A stretch of 64,000 nucleotides of DNA from Glandiceps talaboti (taxonomy: Eukaryota > Hemichordata > Enteropneusta > Spengelidae): NCBI RefSeq assembly GCF_964340395.1, contig NC_135570.1, forward strand, positions 3,854,822 through 3,918,821, in the 5' to 3' direction. Made by a program: the position numbers and the translations under genes. Under the pieces are notes generated by a model. The model made no database searches. It worked only from the letters and a program-made list of their open reading frames with translations, and had not been told where the DNA came from. Numbering within the stretch: position 1 is the first letter of the stretch; each line of letters starts with the position of its first letter. This document shows, in pieces, positions 26,545 through 40,665 of the stretch.

Positions 26545-26650
26545 CTTTTAAGAAGGTCAACATATTCAGCTTGTCTAATTAAACCTGTCTTCATCATTAT
26601 GGCTTGGAAGCATGGTCTGTCAATAGCCCATAATTTGGTATGTGTGATAG
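26545..26650 (-). CDS. PRKG1: PKG visible exon 3: end of CNB-A and inter-domain helix
   Basis: Residues 95-129 plus two bases of codon 130. The acceptor is TTTCAG (phase 1) and the donor GTAAGG (phase 2). It encodes the last beta strand of CNB-A with the PKG signature L-W-A-I-D-R (101-106), then C-F-Q-A-I-M-M-K-T-G (108-117), and the alpha-B/C helix running into CNB-B, R-Q-A-E-Y-V-D-L-L-K (120-129). The helix resembles the arthropod foraging kinase at R-Q-A-E-Y. In known PKG structures this helix relays cGMP binding between sites. Nothing is broken or missing. Confidence 0.95.
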
Positions 26651-28123
26651 CTGAAAACACAAAGTACAATATATGTCACTGCATTAGCTGTAAACTGGAA
26701 GGTTTTTTAAAAAAATGTTTTGTCAGGTACAAAAACTTAATCATACTCTGTAACTATATACACAATAAATCAAATCAAATAGACTTTTGGATCCAAAAGC
26801 GATCACGATGTCAACCTCTTTCTATACACTGACTATTTGCTTAACATGTACATGTCAAATTATTGATATTTTAACAACTTTCTGTGAATATATTGTGGTC
26901 ATGTGATCAAAAAATGGCATTACAGTTACAAACTGGTATGATGATAGATTTAAATACTGGGCTTTTGTTCCAGATTTAAACTTGCCACTACACTACACTG
27001 ACTGCTAATTAACAGATACAATGTCCTTTTATAAGTAATTGACCAATTTTTAGTGAATATATCTTTTGGTTATTTGAAGACAAAAAATGTCCTAGTTACA
27101 CCTAGTGCAGGTTTATTGTAAAATATTTAGAATCATATTTTGATATCAATTTACACACAAAAAAAGTGTATTTCTGTGACATCCAGTTGAAAACAAATTC
27201 GGCCTCTTTCAAAAAGTGACAAACTATAATTTAATGCTTATAATTTTTTATGTTTTTGGAGATATATTTTGATACAAATTCATACAAAAGGGCTATTTCT
27301 AGTCATCTTCTCCAAAATAAAGTTGAAAATTCCAAAAACTTAGAATTTTGATCACATACTTTTAGCGGGAAAGTTAGTTGTCAATGGATAAAGCATGAAC
27401 AGGTTATTACATCATTAGTTGAAGTAGCTGCATATGATATTGAAAACATTACAACAGGACTCCTACTTGCAATGATTTTGTACGACATTAAGCACAATAT
27501 TGAGAAGTCCCTTGTTATTTTGATTAAATCATGTTTAATGAAATTGTCTGTACAGAAAAATCCTAACTTTGAAAGTAATTGCTTACAACATATTGTGTTC
27601 ATCAGTCAAAACTTCATTTGGACAAACAAATTCCAAAAAGGTTTATGCTGGAATTTTTCACAATTTTTGTAGAAGAGAGTGCCTATCTTTTACTGGAAAG
27701 TGATCTGGTCTTTGTAGAATAGTTTATTGCATTTCGGGAATTGTGAGCTGAATTTACAGTGTAAGTAAATTTTCAACTAATCTAACTTATATGTTAGAAC
27801 AATTAATCTATTTTGTTTACAGAATCTAAAAGTTGTATTTGACTGTTGTTGAAACATGTTTGGACACAACATCATATCTGAAGATGTACAGTTTTTTGGA
27901 AACAGAGACAGTTGCGAAGAAAATCATCAGCTGAAAAAGCGTGCCTATTTTGAATGCATTAAAAGAAAGACTGTATACACACACACACTAAAAATAGTCT
28001 ACATGGACCAGATTCTACTTTGTGAAGAGCGCCCTCTTCAGGATTGAAAAAAAAAACCTTTTGTTTTTTTGTGTTGACTATGATTTCTTCTGCTGGAAAA
28101 AAACTAAATGTTTAATACTTTAC
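26651..28123 (-). other. Intron between exons 2 and 3
   Basis: 1.5 kb of AT-rich sequence. Around 26830-27120 are fragments related to the dispersed repeat at 40425 and 59775 (words GTGAATATATTGTGGTCATGT and AGTTACA). No gene recognised. Confidence 0.7.
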
Positions 28124-28237
28124 CTTTCACCGTTGCTGTTCTGGTGCAATTGTAAAGAATAGCCAGTTCACCAAAGACTTTACTTCGACCCATTGTGCAC
28201 AAGAATTTACCCTCTTTTGTAACTTCAACTTTACCCT
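28124..28237 (-). CDS. PRKG1: PKG visible exon 2: CNB-A phosphate-binding cassette
   Basis: Residues 57-94 plus one base of codon 95. It enters in phase 1 after TTGCAG and leaves in phase 1 at GTAAAG. It encodes E-G-K-V-E-V-T-K, then the phosphate-binding cassette [16 protein letters not shown] (78-93). Glu80 and Arg89 are the conserved ligands of the ribose 2'-OH and cyclic phosphate. Thr90, directly after the Arg, is the Thr that in PKGs favours cGMP over cAMP. Site A therefore looks like a normal cGMP site. The exon stands about 200 nt from a TIR-bearing hAT-like element inside the preceding long intron. Confidence 0.97.
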
Positions 28238-28442
28238 CTGCAAAAAAATAAAAAGAATATGACTTGTGAGATTCTAAGTGTGTGAATGAATGTTGAAGGT
28301 CAAGTTCAGAGATAACTTAAGATATAATCAGCCTGTTTCATGTGTTCAAATGAACGTTTGATCTAGACATGCAGAAACGAAGAAGAAACTGCACATTACA
28401 CATTTTAAGATAACATGATTGCATGTCTTGCTACATTTTGTC

Positions 28443-29308
28443 CAGGGATCTCCTCACGCTGGACGGCACCGGACGCTAGCGTCCGGGACTCAGTCTTGGC
28501 GACCACTACTCAAAGTTGCCGTCCACCACCTTCAATAGGTTACCATTCGACACCCCACACACACTCACTTTAATAATTGTACTTTCATTTTCTGCCCACA
28601 TGGGCGTATCGATTTAAAAGATAATGAAGTATTAAAATGTCTTTGAGAAACGAACAATGCAGACGTGAACTGACAACAGCTGACGCTATACGTTGTACAT
28701 TGATATCTCGTATACAGTGAGTACGTGTGAATTACATGGCAAACACGATGCTACAGACTTTCGACTACCATTCTTCAGCGTCATAAAAAAAGTATAACAG
28801 CCTCGTATACCTTTTATAAAGTGTTGACGTTGTGTCCGATCATTAGTTTTGTGTTCAATTTTACTCTGAAAACACTTTTAGTTAGTAGTTTGACATCGTA
28901 CATCGCACGACGATGACAACATGTAATTTCCAAAATGGCGGGTGGTGACGTCACAAACTATCGCGATGTCTCATGTATCACGAGATTTCGTCTAAACGCA
29001 ATGCGTATGTGTGGGTATACGCAACTTTTTAGAGCAATCGTCTTTGGATATTTAGTATGAAACAACTTTAGCTTTTCTGAGAAAACTAATCAAAAAATGT
29101 GATTTAAAAAAATCGATGTACAAAGATTGAGATTAGAGTTATAAATCTGTAGAGAAATAAAAGTTGGTTTTAACTTTTTTGTTAGCAACTTTGATCACAC
29201 ACCATGTACTTTGAGTGTACCATTAATTTATTCATGAATATTAATTATGCAAATTAACATGAATATTAATTAGTGTCCGGGACTACTCTCAAGCTGGGGA
29301 GAACCCTG
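28443..29308. mobile_element. hAT-like non-autonomous element
   Basis: Ends CAGGGATCTCC (from 28443) and GGAGAACCCTG (to 29308) are inverted repeats of the hAT type, with partial pairing inward for about 35 bp. The flanks ATTTTGTC and ATTTGTC look like an 8-bp target duplication with one base lost. The interior is CpG-richer than the intron and has CCAAAATGGCGG (28930-28941) and TGACGTCA (28946-28953) side by side. No transposase is recognisable. Confidence 0.6.
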
Positions 29309-29670
29309 ATTTGTCTGAATGAAATAAACCATTTAAAACATACTGTAACTAGACACAGACATGCTGGTGCCAATGTATTGATGTCTGCATGGTGGCATGC
29401 TCCCTTAGTTGATTTCATTTATCGACAAAATGTCACAAGAAACTGTATTCATTCACTCTTGCTATCTTTAAAGTGTAGCATGTGCAGTTTTTATTAGTTT
29501 TATCAAACAGAGCCAGTGAACACTAACAAGAAATGGGGTGTAACTCTCTTAGGAGAAAGTTTATCATTGTAGTAAAGTTGTTTCGCGAATTGTTTGGCAG
29601 AACAAAAACAGTTTGGATCTGTTTCAAAGGCCAGGTTCAGAGTAGGATTAAAATTTACATGTTAACACAG

Positions 29671-29897
29671 AAGTCTAATTTACTCTACCTGTGACTCACC
29701 TAACTACCATCTCTGTCAAGGGTTAGTACGAGACGTAGTACCACTTTTGACTGTCTACAGCCCCCAGGGGAGAGATTACCTTGGGTAAATTAAGCCAAAG
29801 GTGGAACTTCATCTCATACTCACCACATTTACACATCCTCTGTTCAAGCTTTACCCCGAGTGGAAAGACAATGGTCAAATATGACTTTTCTTACAGT
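29671..29897. repeat. Dispersed repeat copy without expansion
   Basis: The reverse complement matches the outer parts of 17337-17704 over nearly its full length. It carries a single GGTAGAGTAAA where the other copy has the G-rich minisatellite. Confidence 0.85.
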
Positions 29898-30349
29898 GAA
29901 AGCAGAACGGCAGATCTTAAGAAAAAGTTGGTCCAGAACAAAATAATGACTCTATTGAATAATTTTAGCTCAACTGATAGGGTAACACTAACATGAAAAC
30001 ACTGTTGTTTTCATGATGAGGCCAAGACCTGTATACAAAGTCACTGTCATTGGTCTGTCAAATTAAGTATGGTACGTATGTTATACATATCCCTACCAAA
30101 ACAATAACTCAATCAATGTCCACATAGAAAAATGTTATGATATAAAAGAGTGAACGAGTAAAATACCATTTGCAATGTATTTATCATGTCAGATATTAAA
30201 ATACAACAAAAATACATGTATGTCTACATTTGCATTCATGTATTTATATATATAGATATACACACCAACAATCAGACATAGATATGTAACTAACAACAAT
30301 CAGAAACAAACAATAGTAGACAGACACACAATTTATAAAGCAAACAAAC

Positions 30350-30386
30350 AGACGGACAGACGGACGGACATACGGACGGACGGACG

Positions 30387-30426
<40 letters not shown>

Positions 30427-30482
30427 TACGGACAGACAGACGGACATACGGACAGACAGACGGACATACGGACAGATGGACG

Positions 30483-30537
<55 letters not shown>

Positions 30538-30570
30538 GGACAGACAGACGGACATACGGACGGACGGACG

Positions 30571-30614
<44 letters not shown>
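30350..30614. repeat. (GACA)n / (GGAC)n / CATACGGACA compound microsatellite
   Basis: GACA and GGAC tetranucleotides alternate in blocks. The higher-order word GGACATACGGACAGACAGAC recurs, showing segmental duplication within the array. Open frames of CLSV/RPSV type on the minus strand are artefacts. Confidence 0.97.
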
Positions 30615-30615
<1 letters not shown>

Positions 30616-33613
30616 CCATACACATATAAACACACAATTCATTATAAATTGATACTTTCAAGAAGACAGTGCTAGTTTGAGGTCATTCAGTCCTTTAAAG
30701 ACTGCCATCTTATTTTTAGGATGTAATTAGTAACTAGTAGAAACCACGTCATTCAAGGGTTAATACCTAAATAGCTACAATATATTACCTTACAAGTATA
30801 AATGATTATATTGCACTTACAATACATCTAAAAGTGACATCAAATTGATGACTCTACTATTAAAAGTAATACTTCTTGAAAAAAGAACTTTATTGCACAT
30901 TAATCCCCAATATTGTTGCTACTAACATTTAAATTGATCTTTTATGCTCTTGATACAAAGACTACAAGTGTATGTAACATACATCACTCATCCTGTCAAC
31001 ACCCTGACAGACTCTCTTGTATATCCCATAATTTTGGCGTTTCAAATTTGTGAATAACCAGTTCTGACCTTTGAACTCTGAGAGTAACACTCTTTATCTA
31101 AAATTGTCAGAATGGATGAACATTTATAGACTTTTGAGTTCAAAGTTACAAATGAAAATTTCTACTCACTTTTAAGCATTGCAAATCTAATATTTCTCTT
31201 GGCATCATCAGGGGTGTATTACAATGGGTGGTTATTGTGTGTTTCAGATGAGACAGGTAAAACATAACAAAAGCAATCCCAGGAAACGTAACCTAAATCG
31301 CGAGGCAGGCATCGACATCCCAGTTGTATCTGAGATCACAGATATATTCCTGGATCAAACTCTTTTTGTCTTGAATGACAACCCATTGTAGTGACTCTTA
31401 AAGGCTGACAACATAGATGTCAGTGAAAATTTGGATATTCGTATCCAAAGAATTATTTACTCTGTCGGAAGAAAATTTCATCTGTGACTCAGATCTCAGT
31501 CTTAAATTTCCTGTACGACAGTCTTGAAAATTCTGGTTGAAATAGTCCTCCTACAGATTGCATGCATGTCTACACTCAGAATTATAATTATGCACAAAGT
31601 GAGCTGCTGTTATAAATTTTAATGTAAGTACACTATGTTGGAAAAATTTCACTACAGTACCAACACATACAGTAACTATTTAAAGATCTTATCTTTTACC
31701 AATTATCATTCTATACATGGTCATACACACGCCCTCCGATATGATCTGAAATTTGGAATTTTTGAATAATTAAGAGAGTTTAAATTGACTTCATTAGGAG
31801 ACATGGTCCTCTACTTACTCCATTAACAACAGTAATTACATCAGAACTGATTGTATCTCCCCAAGCACTCAGGCTAACGTTTCCAATGGCAACGAAAACC
31901 CCAACCAGGAAATCAGTGAATATGATGTTGTTAACCTACTGGCCTTGTAAATTTGACCAAAAAAAATGAAAGCCCTCGTTAAAATCGTTCTACACTGGAC
32001 AGAATTCTTAATATTCTCAGCAATGTGCAACTTAAACTACGAAGAATTCTGTAATAGATAGTATTTTTCTCCTATTAGTATTCACAGACTACCTCGATGT
32101 ACGTTCGACAATTTAAACTCTGAGCAACCTACAATTTTAAGTTGAGATATGGACAGCTTGTGTGCTTCTACTTGGCAGATAATAATGCTCAGTGTAATGT
32201 TGGAAATGTCTACTAATAGCATTTCATACATACCTAAATAAAAAATCTCAACAACTTAAGAAATGCATTAAAAAAACTGACAAGCCACTTCCTCTAATGG
32301 TGCAATAAAACTTAACACAGTTTTTTTGAAATTATTCAACCCTAGTTAAAGGCCTATCAGATTCTCCAAACCCAAACACACAGATGAACTTCTTACAGTT
32401 TTGATTTGATTGGCTATTAGGTTACTGCCCCAAAGCATGCTAATTTTCGATAGATTCCCTTTAAATTCTTTCGGAAATTACTCCTGTGGTAGCTGTCATT
32501 GGTTAATAAGGGGGAGGGGGGTAGAATAGAGAAACAGTTATACAATACGCAACTAAAGTGTGGTAAATTCTTGAAATAATGGAAAAAAAATTTCATACGG
32601 ACTGTAGTGGGAATTGAAGCCGCAATATGACACCGCTCATCAGCTTTTTTTGTAGAAATTACCATTAACGTCAGAATCGGATCTGAGGGATCTATTATGG
32701 TTCTTGTCTGAAGGAAATTGAATTTACCACGGCAAAAGGAAAATGCAATTTCCTGGGGAATTGAGGTGAACCTTTTGGAGAATGGCAAGTGCAATGCTCA
32801 GACTATTCAATGAATAAGCCAAAAGCTTATATTCAATGAGAAGTGTTTTTTGGAGAGGGTGATGAAATCCTTTACTATAATTCTATATCTCCTTCTAGGA
32901 TTATAGTCAGTCTGTACAGCCATAAACTGTCATTTGGAAAGGTGTCTGGAATTGGGGAGAAATTGAGAGTTGTACTTCAAGGTGAGAAAAAAAACCACTG
33001 AAGTATGACAGACAGCAAGAAAACGAAATGGCAATTTCGATGATGCTTCTAACAGAACTCGGCGATACACAATACTTACAGCCAATTCTTTCCAATTTCT
33101 GCGAAATTTTTCTATAGCATGTCAACTTTTCAACCTGTGTAATACAGGTGCAACATTTATTGAGTGTCTGAAGCTGTTCCGAGTGCAATTACAGGTTTAT
33201 AGGGACACATTTACAATGTAACTTGGGAACAACAGCATTTGAGGCAACCTCAATTAAACTAGTTTAGTACTACAAGATACACTTTAAAGGCAAAACACAA
33301 TTCCAGAAAATTATGCTTTTTCATAAACTTTGGATATTTGAATATTCATAACGCCTAAGTGCTTATTTCCTTCAGATAATTAGTCATGAATATGCATTGT
33401 TCGCCTAATAAATATCCATGAGGCACATTGTAGAAGTGAAAACCATGAAATGACTCTCCAGAACCCAAAGTTTATGAAAATACTTTATTTCTTGAAGTGG
33501 TTCTGTTTTCCTTTAAGGTTAAATATTCAAGCAAACATACTGGTGTTTTTTAGTGGGTTGATTAATAAATTACCTTTGTGCCATGTTTTAATGAAATGGG
33601 ATATTGCATATCA

Positions 33614-33614
33614 G

Positions 33615-33712
<98 letters not shown>

Positions 33713-33725
33713 GACAAAGACAGGC

Positions 33726-33784
<59 letters not shown>

Positions 33785-33811
33785 CACAGACAGACAGACA
33801 CACACACCACA

Positions 33812-33883
<72 letters not shown>
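33614..33883. repeat. (GACA)n followed by (CA)n microsatellite
   Basis: GACA repeats with a few GAGACA and CAGGCA interruptions to about 33800, then CA repeats with a few TACACA breaks to 33883. Confidence 0.97.
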
Positions 33884-33884
<1 letters not shown>

Positions 33885-34324
33885 TATATATGGACAAAAC
33901 CAATAAGTGTAATAGTCCCTAAACCTCCTGGGGGCTAAAAAAATGATTCCTCTGTTACAGCCACTGGACCTTTAACAGTCAGAAATAGTTTTGTTAATGT
34001 GTTCCCTTGATTTTCATTTAGATGGATTATCAACTTTACTTGGGTAATTTGTTTGACATTTGTTTGAATACTCTAGTGGACCATGGCCTATGGTTCTCAC
34101 ATTTCACTGATACCTAAAGGACTATGTAGATGTCATTCATGTAATTGACTATGATGGACTAACAAATTGTATGCATCTGGGAGGAAAATAAGAATTTGAA
34201 ATCAAATATTTGATGTTACCATTGAGTTTGAAAAGAATAATTTAGAAGTCCAGCTCAAAGAACTGTTGAAATATTATACGATACAGTGAGGAAAGAGCAC
34301 TGTTCCTAAATGTTGACAGAATTA

Positions 34325-34615
<291 letters not shown>

Positions 34616-34786
34616 CATCTCCCTACCCTTATTTCTGTTTTCCTCCCTCTCAGTCTGTCTGTCTACCAGTCTGTCTTCTGTCACCTACATCCATGTAAGT
34701 GACAGCAATAATAGGGAGCACCCATAAATCTTTTAGTCTAGCCAACCTCGTCATGTTCATGTGTATTTATAATCATATTGAGTTAA

Positions 34787-35092
34787 AGTGGCCATATGAG
34801 TGACAAGGAGGAATTGATTTTGAATTTATCATTTAAGTAAAACAACTTTCAATATTGTCCTTATTTGTAACTGAACAATTGCAAATTTTTTTTTTAAATC
34901 ACTTCCTATACATGTGTATGTAAAATAAACTTTTTATAATTTTTTAAAAAGTTTTTATCAATTTTACCAAAATACATTCATGGACTTGTTCTCTGTTGAT
35001 TGGTGTTGTTTTCTATTGATTAAATCATAATAAAGTTGTTTTTCCGATTAAAAATCCAAGATAAATACTGATTTCTCATCCATATGGCCACT
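34787..35092. mobile_element. TTAA-flanked inverted-repeat element (MITE), older copy
   Basis: The ends AGTGGCCATATG and CATATGGCCACT lie directly inside TTAA at 34783-34786 and 35093-35096. The arms pair only partly. The same ends and target occur at 51492-51837. A TTAA target suits piggyBac-like or Kolobok-like elements; no transposase present. Confidence 0.8.
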
Positions 35093-35999
35093 TTAAAAAC
35101 CCTTATCAGGTAAGGAAAGTTCAAGCAAAAGATAATGGGTGTGGTAGGATTAGGGGTATGGTTGAAGATTTCCAATTTAAATTAGTAAAATCTCCATGGA
35201 TGTAATTTGCATTTGTTCAATTACATGTATGTGTAGAGTTAGTAACTTGCTTGAGGTAAGAATCAAGGGTTATCTGTAGTCATACTAATTGTTACAATGT
35301 TGTTCAACATACAAAGTACTCAGAAGAGAGAGAATCAAAATATCTTCAGCGTTGGAATGAATTCAGAACCAAAGGAGGTTTAATAAATAATTCTTCACTT
35401 GAAAAACACAAATGTACTCAACACAGACTTCTAAAAATTACTGTACATGCATTTTACATCAATCATTCAGACATTTTTAAAGGCCAAGATTCCATGTGCA
35501 AATATTAGAGTTATCTTATCAGTCGAGCCATAAGGATTACATATAAGAATCATTCCTTTGTCCTGGACCAACCTTTTCTATAGATCTGTCAGATAACTGT
35601 TTTTAATGCATGTTGAATATTAAACCAAATCTGAACAGGACCTTTAATGAAAAGAAAGGTCAAATATTTTATGGGGAATTCTCTCAATTGAAAGTTCACT
35701 GAAGTTCATTTCTGGTTGATTTCATTACATTTGATAGAATTCACATTTCAATAGATTAAGGGATCCAGAGACACTCTACAATTTTCCCTTACGGCTTATC
35801 AAGTCTGGCGCCACTCAGGCAATGTTGAATTTTACCGGAAATTTTCTACAATGACTAACTAATAAGAGTGCATGATACTATCACAACATACGATAAATCT
35901 ACAAATACAAAATGTGTTAAGAATGTTTTGTTTTTTCGCTCAAAGTCTGGGCTGGAGATTTTTCTAGGTAAATTCTTACTAACAAATCTTGCTTACTAC

Positions 36000-36340
36000 A
36001 GTAATGAGGTATATGTAGGGATGCACTAATATTTGGTGCATTGCAAGAAACGACATCAGTGGTGTGTCAAATTGGTTTAGGGGACACATGTTACCGTAAC
36101 ATATGTAGTACCAACTTTTCATGTTTCTGACAAACAATTGTTGAATGTCAAATTGGGTCAAAGGTCACATTATAAATCCACATATATAAGGGAATACTGA
36201 ATTTTGGTGAGTTACAAGGAATTGTTGTGTGTCAGTACTTTGTCAAATTGGCTTAGAATGGCTCACTTGTTCACCATGTATATTAAAGGCTGAGGGCACC
36301 ACCTAATTTTGACGTCACAAGGAACTGTTGTGTGCCAGTG
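36000..36340. repeat. Diverged repeat, about three units
   Basis: Units share the words GTCAAATTGG, CAAGGAA(C/T)TGTTGTGTG and AATTTTGGTGAGTTACAAGG-like text. It includes GGGTCAAAGGTCA (36155-36167) and TGACGTCA (36310-36317). Confidence 0.6.
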
Positions 36341-37611
36341 GTGCCGTAGACGACACACTGGTCAAGTGTCTTTTCATGCATAAACCTTTGCTTTTAGTAT
36401 TGATAGATCTCTGTCAGTACCACTGCGTATGTCAGTTTTCCCACAAGGAAACAACTCTTCATTGCAGGCAGACAGACTCCACCAAACGCACACTGAACAA
36501 GTCTTCATTGAACACACAGCCCCCGAACTCCAAACTGAAGTTTGTAGGAACCAAAACTGAACATAAATTAAGACATAATCCTCAAACTGAATTTTTGTAG
36601 GAACTTGTAATTGACGATCCTCTTCAAGTTTTCAGGAGAGTGATTACTAATTTGAGAGATTTGGAAATGATATACATGTATGGTATGAAGAAGATTTATT
36701 TAAGTCATTATTATTTGATCAATCCTCATCATTACTACATGTATAAACCCAGTAGAAGTAGGAGCATGATTTGTAAAATAACGAATCAAATTAATTCTTT
36801 CCCACATTTTTTGGTACCTAATGTACTCTGATATTAAACCACAAAGACAAAAAATAGAACATAAACAAAATAAAAATAGTGACATATTTGGGGGAAAATT
36901 CACAATAATGAAGATGATTTACCAAATTTAATATGGTGAAATATTACATTTTGAGGCATAAATTTGTCTCCTGATATGCACAGATCTGCTGGACTAATAG
37001 GATCAAGTTAATCAGTCATGTACTACCAATATCTGAAAATGCTAATTTGAATTTAGACTTGAAATGCCATTAACAATACTGTATGATTTATAGTGCAAGC
37101 AAGCCAGGGACTTGAAATCTAGAGTATACACAGTATATATGTTAGTGCGACTACTGTATAAATTTCATTACTGTTAAAGACCTGTAACTTGTGTAAGGAC
37201 ACCATTAAGGCTTCCCATTCAACCAGATGTATTATTCAAAGGGTATTCCACAAATTGTGTCAACGTATAAAAAGATTGAAAACATTTATAACAGGTTATT
37301 CATACCTAAAACCATTATCAAATCAACGAAAATATTTCATTAAAGTAAGATTACCCGTTAATTTGAGCATTAAAAGTCAATAGCTGTCCGCTTGGGCATA
37401 ATTGGGTTAAGATTGAAATCTGGATTCACATTGGGTTTCGGGATTGCTTTCGAATCCCAATTGGAAGACACGCTATGTAAATATGGTTGCTATTTGGTTC
37501 TAACATGCACAGTCATAAAATGAAGTGACATGCACTATGTACTTAATAAATAGTACGTAACATTATATGCCAGGTATGGTACAAAAAGAGATATGGTTGT
37601 CCATGTACTGA

Positions 37612-37646
37612 CAGATGGATGGATGGATGGATGGACGGATGGACTG
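37612..37646. repeat. (GGAT)n microsatellite
   Basis: Short GGAT/GGAC tetranucleotide run. Confidence 0.9.
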
Positions 37647-39689
37647 AGGCGGGTGGACATGGGACATTCCAATAGTTTGGAGGGTAATAATCAATCTGTT
37701 ATCTGTAATTCATCTATGAATGAAATTTTCACAATAAGAGAATGCTTATAATGTGCAGCTGAAGGGCTTTCAGTAAGAAAATCACTATTAATAAGTTTGA
37801 AACACGGACTCCTTTGAAAGTCAATACACGTCATGTTAAAATTCTTGGGTTGCAACACGCTATATAAAGCCATGAGCACCACAGCACAATAATGGACTAA
37901 TTTTATAACAAAGTTGGTTGTCAAGTTACTAAATGTTAGCTCAAATCAATCCATCTGCACAGAAATATGAAACCTAGACTGGTAAAGATATTTTTAATGT
38001 TGTATAAAACTAACGCATCAGATTTTGTATAAAATGGAAACTGAATTAATTTTTCTTTGATTTCAACATAACGACATAGGTAGACTAGTATTAAAACTGA
38101 AAATAACAAATATGAAATATCCTACAAAATTAACGTTCATCACGCTTTCTTTCTTTTATACAAGAGAAGTAGTTCATTCTGACTTCCACATACTGCATAC
38201 CATTGTCGCAAACCACAGCCTCTTTTACGGCATCGTCAAAAACGTGCCATCCAGAGGTTATTTCGCAGTGTCGCGGAAGAAATAACAGCTCTGGTTTGCG
38301 AGAATGACTGCATACATGCATTGAAATTATCATATAATCAGATTATTCACAGAAAAGCAAAAAATCACAAGAAAATAGCTCCATGACGACATCAAAGTTC
38401 AGCCATTAACATGGCCAACATAGTCGGTTTATTTTCAATCTCATTTCCCTTCAGCTGCACATGCTTTTTTTAATAACAACTGATTATATACGATTCTACC
38501 ATTCGTGTCCTGATTAGCTTGATCAATCAATGCACAACAGGGAAGTATGCTAGACTAGTTTACAGCGAAATTTAAAGGATTTTCAATCCCTTCAAGGCAA
38601 ACCTAACAAATAGGAATAGACATACCTAGAGAATTCATTAAAGTACCGAAAATTTCATTCAAATGTTACCATTAATTCTTAAGATACTCGGAGGTCAAAT
38701 TGTATAAAAAATTCATTTGGCATACGTTGTACCGCCAAACATATTTCAATATGTATAATAACTTTAGCAGGAATTCAGCTTCCCTGATTTCTTCGTGTAT
38801 ATTAGCAACATTTACGGAAATTGAAGAAAGATCGCTCCCTTTATTCAATTACTCGTTACAAATTTCCTGCTGAGAAAATTGCATTTAATTTTGAGTGTCT
38901 AAAATCAATCAAAAATAGATTCTTACACTTAGTGGACCTGATGAATAAAGATGGTAAAATTAACCATAGAATAGTTTATATGGCACTGCATCAATACCTG
39001 TCTAATACAAACTCCACGGTAAACTAAAATGACACAATATTCATGCAAAGTATGAATCAAAAACTGATTTATACGACATCCCTGCTTTTTACCTTAAAAT
39101 CAATATTTGTCAAGGATAAACCATAGGAACTGACGAATTACTACCGAACAGATGTTATGAGAATACTTTCTATATAACAAATGACCTAACCATCAAAATA
39201 CATATAAACAATACAGAAGATAGACAAGGTGAACCTCACATGTTGTATTAGTTGAGAATTTTCTAGAAACAGTTCAACTATGCTACAGTTAAGAATAACC
39301 ATAGTAGTTTGTCATTCTTGGTTAACATCACCTATAAACCTAGTCAAAAACACCCCTACAAAACATATATCCCTTCATAATTACCTTATGGTTTGAAAAG
39401 AAAATTTCTTCATTCAATGAGTACTGAACATTGTTCACTACCATAGTTGTCATTCTTTATGGTAGAATAGATTTTACTGCAGCAAATGGGGTGTAACTGA
39501 TGCCAAAAAAAATTGTGCCAATGGCATCATAGCACAACTGTATACTTAATGTGTGATTTTTTAAAACTCGACCCAAAGGGTTTAAAACAGTTCTGAGTAA
39601 ATTATTTAAAATGTTTATATACACCATAATTGTACTGTTGGTATTGGCAGTATCTGATTTGCTGGGTCAGTTATGTCTATTTTTTGAAA

Positions 39690-40140
39690 GTTTATCTACT
39701 TGCCTAACCATCCATTTTGTTATTTTTGCAATACACATCACCATTTCATTGTTGCTATGGGCATAGTCTTGCTGCTAGGCACTTGTTTATCCACTTGCCT
39801 AGTAAGCATCCCTATTTATACACCATCATTGAGATGTTGTTATAGGGATGGTCTTGTTGCTAGGTATATATACATGTTTATTTTTGGAAAGTCTATCCAC
39901 TTCTATTACTCCAAGTTGTATCTCTACAATATACACCATCATTTGGTTGTTACTATGGGTGTGGTTTTGTTGCCAGGCAAATTTGAATACATTGTTTGCA
40001 TGTTTTTCCACTTGTCTATTAATCCTGGTTGTTATCTTTGCAATGCACACCATCAACTGACTGTTGCTATAGTTCTTACTGCTAAGCATAATTGCATACA
40101 TTTTAAAATCTTCATTCACTTGCCTATATCCATTCCTGCT
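39690..40140. repeat. Diverged ~110-bp tandem repeat, about four units
   Basis: Units share CACCATCATT, GTTGCTATGGG, GGTCTTGTTGCTAGGCA and TCCACTTGCCTA. A fragment of the same unit occurs at about 42160-42200. Open frames across it are repeat-derived. Confidence 0.75.
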
Positions 40141-40424
40141 GTTGTCTAAAAATGTAATATACACACTGTGATATGCACTGATCCCCCACACACCACATTC
40201 CTATCATCTGTGTACCAGGTTTGAATGAATGTATCTCTCTATAGACAGGCACACAGACATAACAACATACATGTCACATTCACAAATATGAAATGTAACT
40301 ATCGGTACTCATTTTATTGTTTGAGTTTCCCTGAATGTCACCAGATGAGTTTTAAATCAAATATTGTAATATACCATACACCTTCCACACTATTGAATCA
40401 CATATGGCTATAACAAATTTGCAT

Positions 40425-40665
40425 AGCAGTATACACAATACGGTGCACTATAACCAATCAAACTGATTTTAGGGTCACCATGTACCCAAAAATCAATGCT
40501 CCCGATGAATCACAATTTCAACACTTATGGATAAAATACACCTCTAATTAACATGTAAAATGTGTACTTATTGGTATTTTAATAATTTTCAGTGAATATT
40601 GTGGTTGTCTGATTGAAAAAATAATACTGTAATAATTAAAGTTAGTGCAGTTTTAACATTTAGAC
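40425..40665. repeat. Dispersed repeat, copy 1
   Basis: Matches 59775-60015 in direct orientation, with shared words ACACCTCTAATT-like, ACATGTA(A/C)AATGTGTA, TTATTTTAA.AATTTTCAGT and GGTTGTCTGATTGAAAAAAT. Confidence 0.7.

Noticed and set aside
30244-30661. Minus-strand frames of 100-132 codons rich in CLSV/RPSV
   Set aside because: Pure (GACA/GGAC)n translation in three frames.
33450-33938. 162-codon plus-strand frame with QTDR and THTH repeats
   Set aside because: Microsatellite translation joined to random flanks.
36328-36600. 90-codon plus-strand frame
   Set aside because: Overlaps a repeat region and has no recognisable family or splice support.
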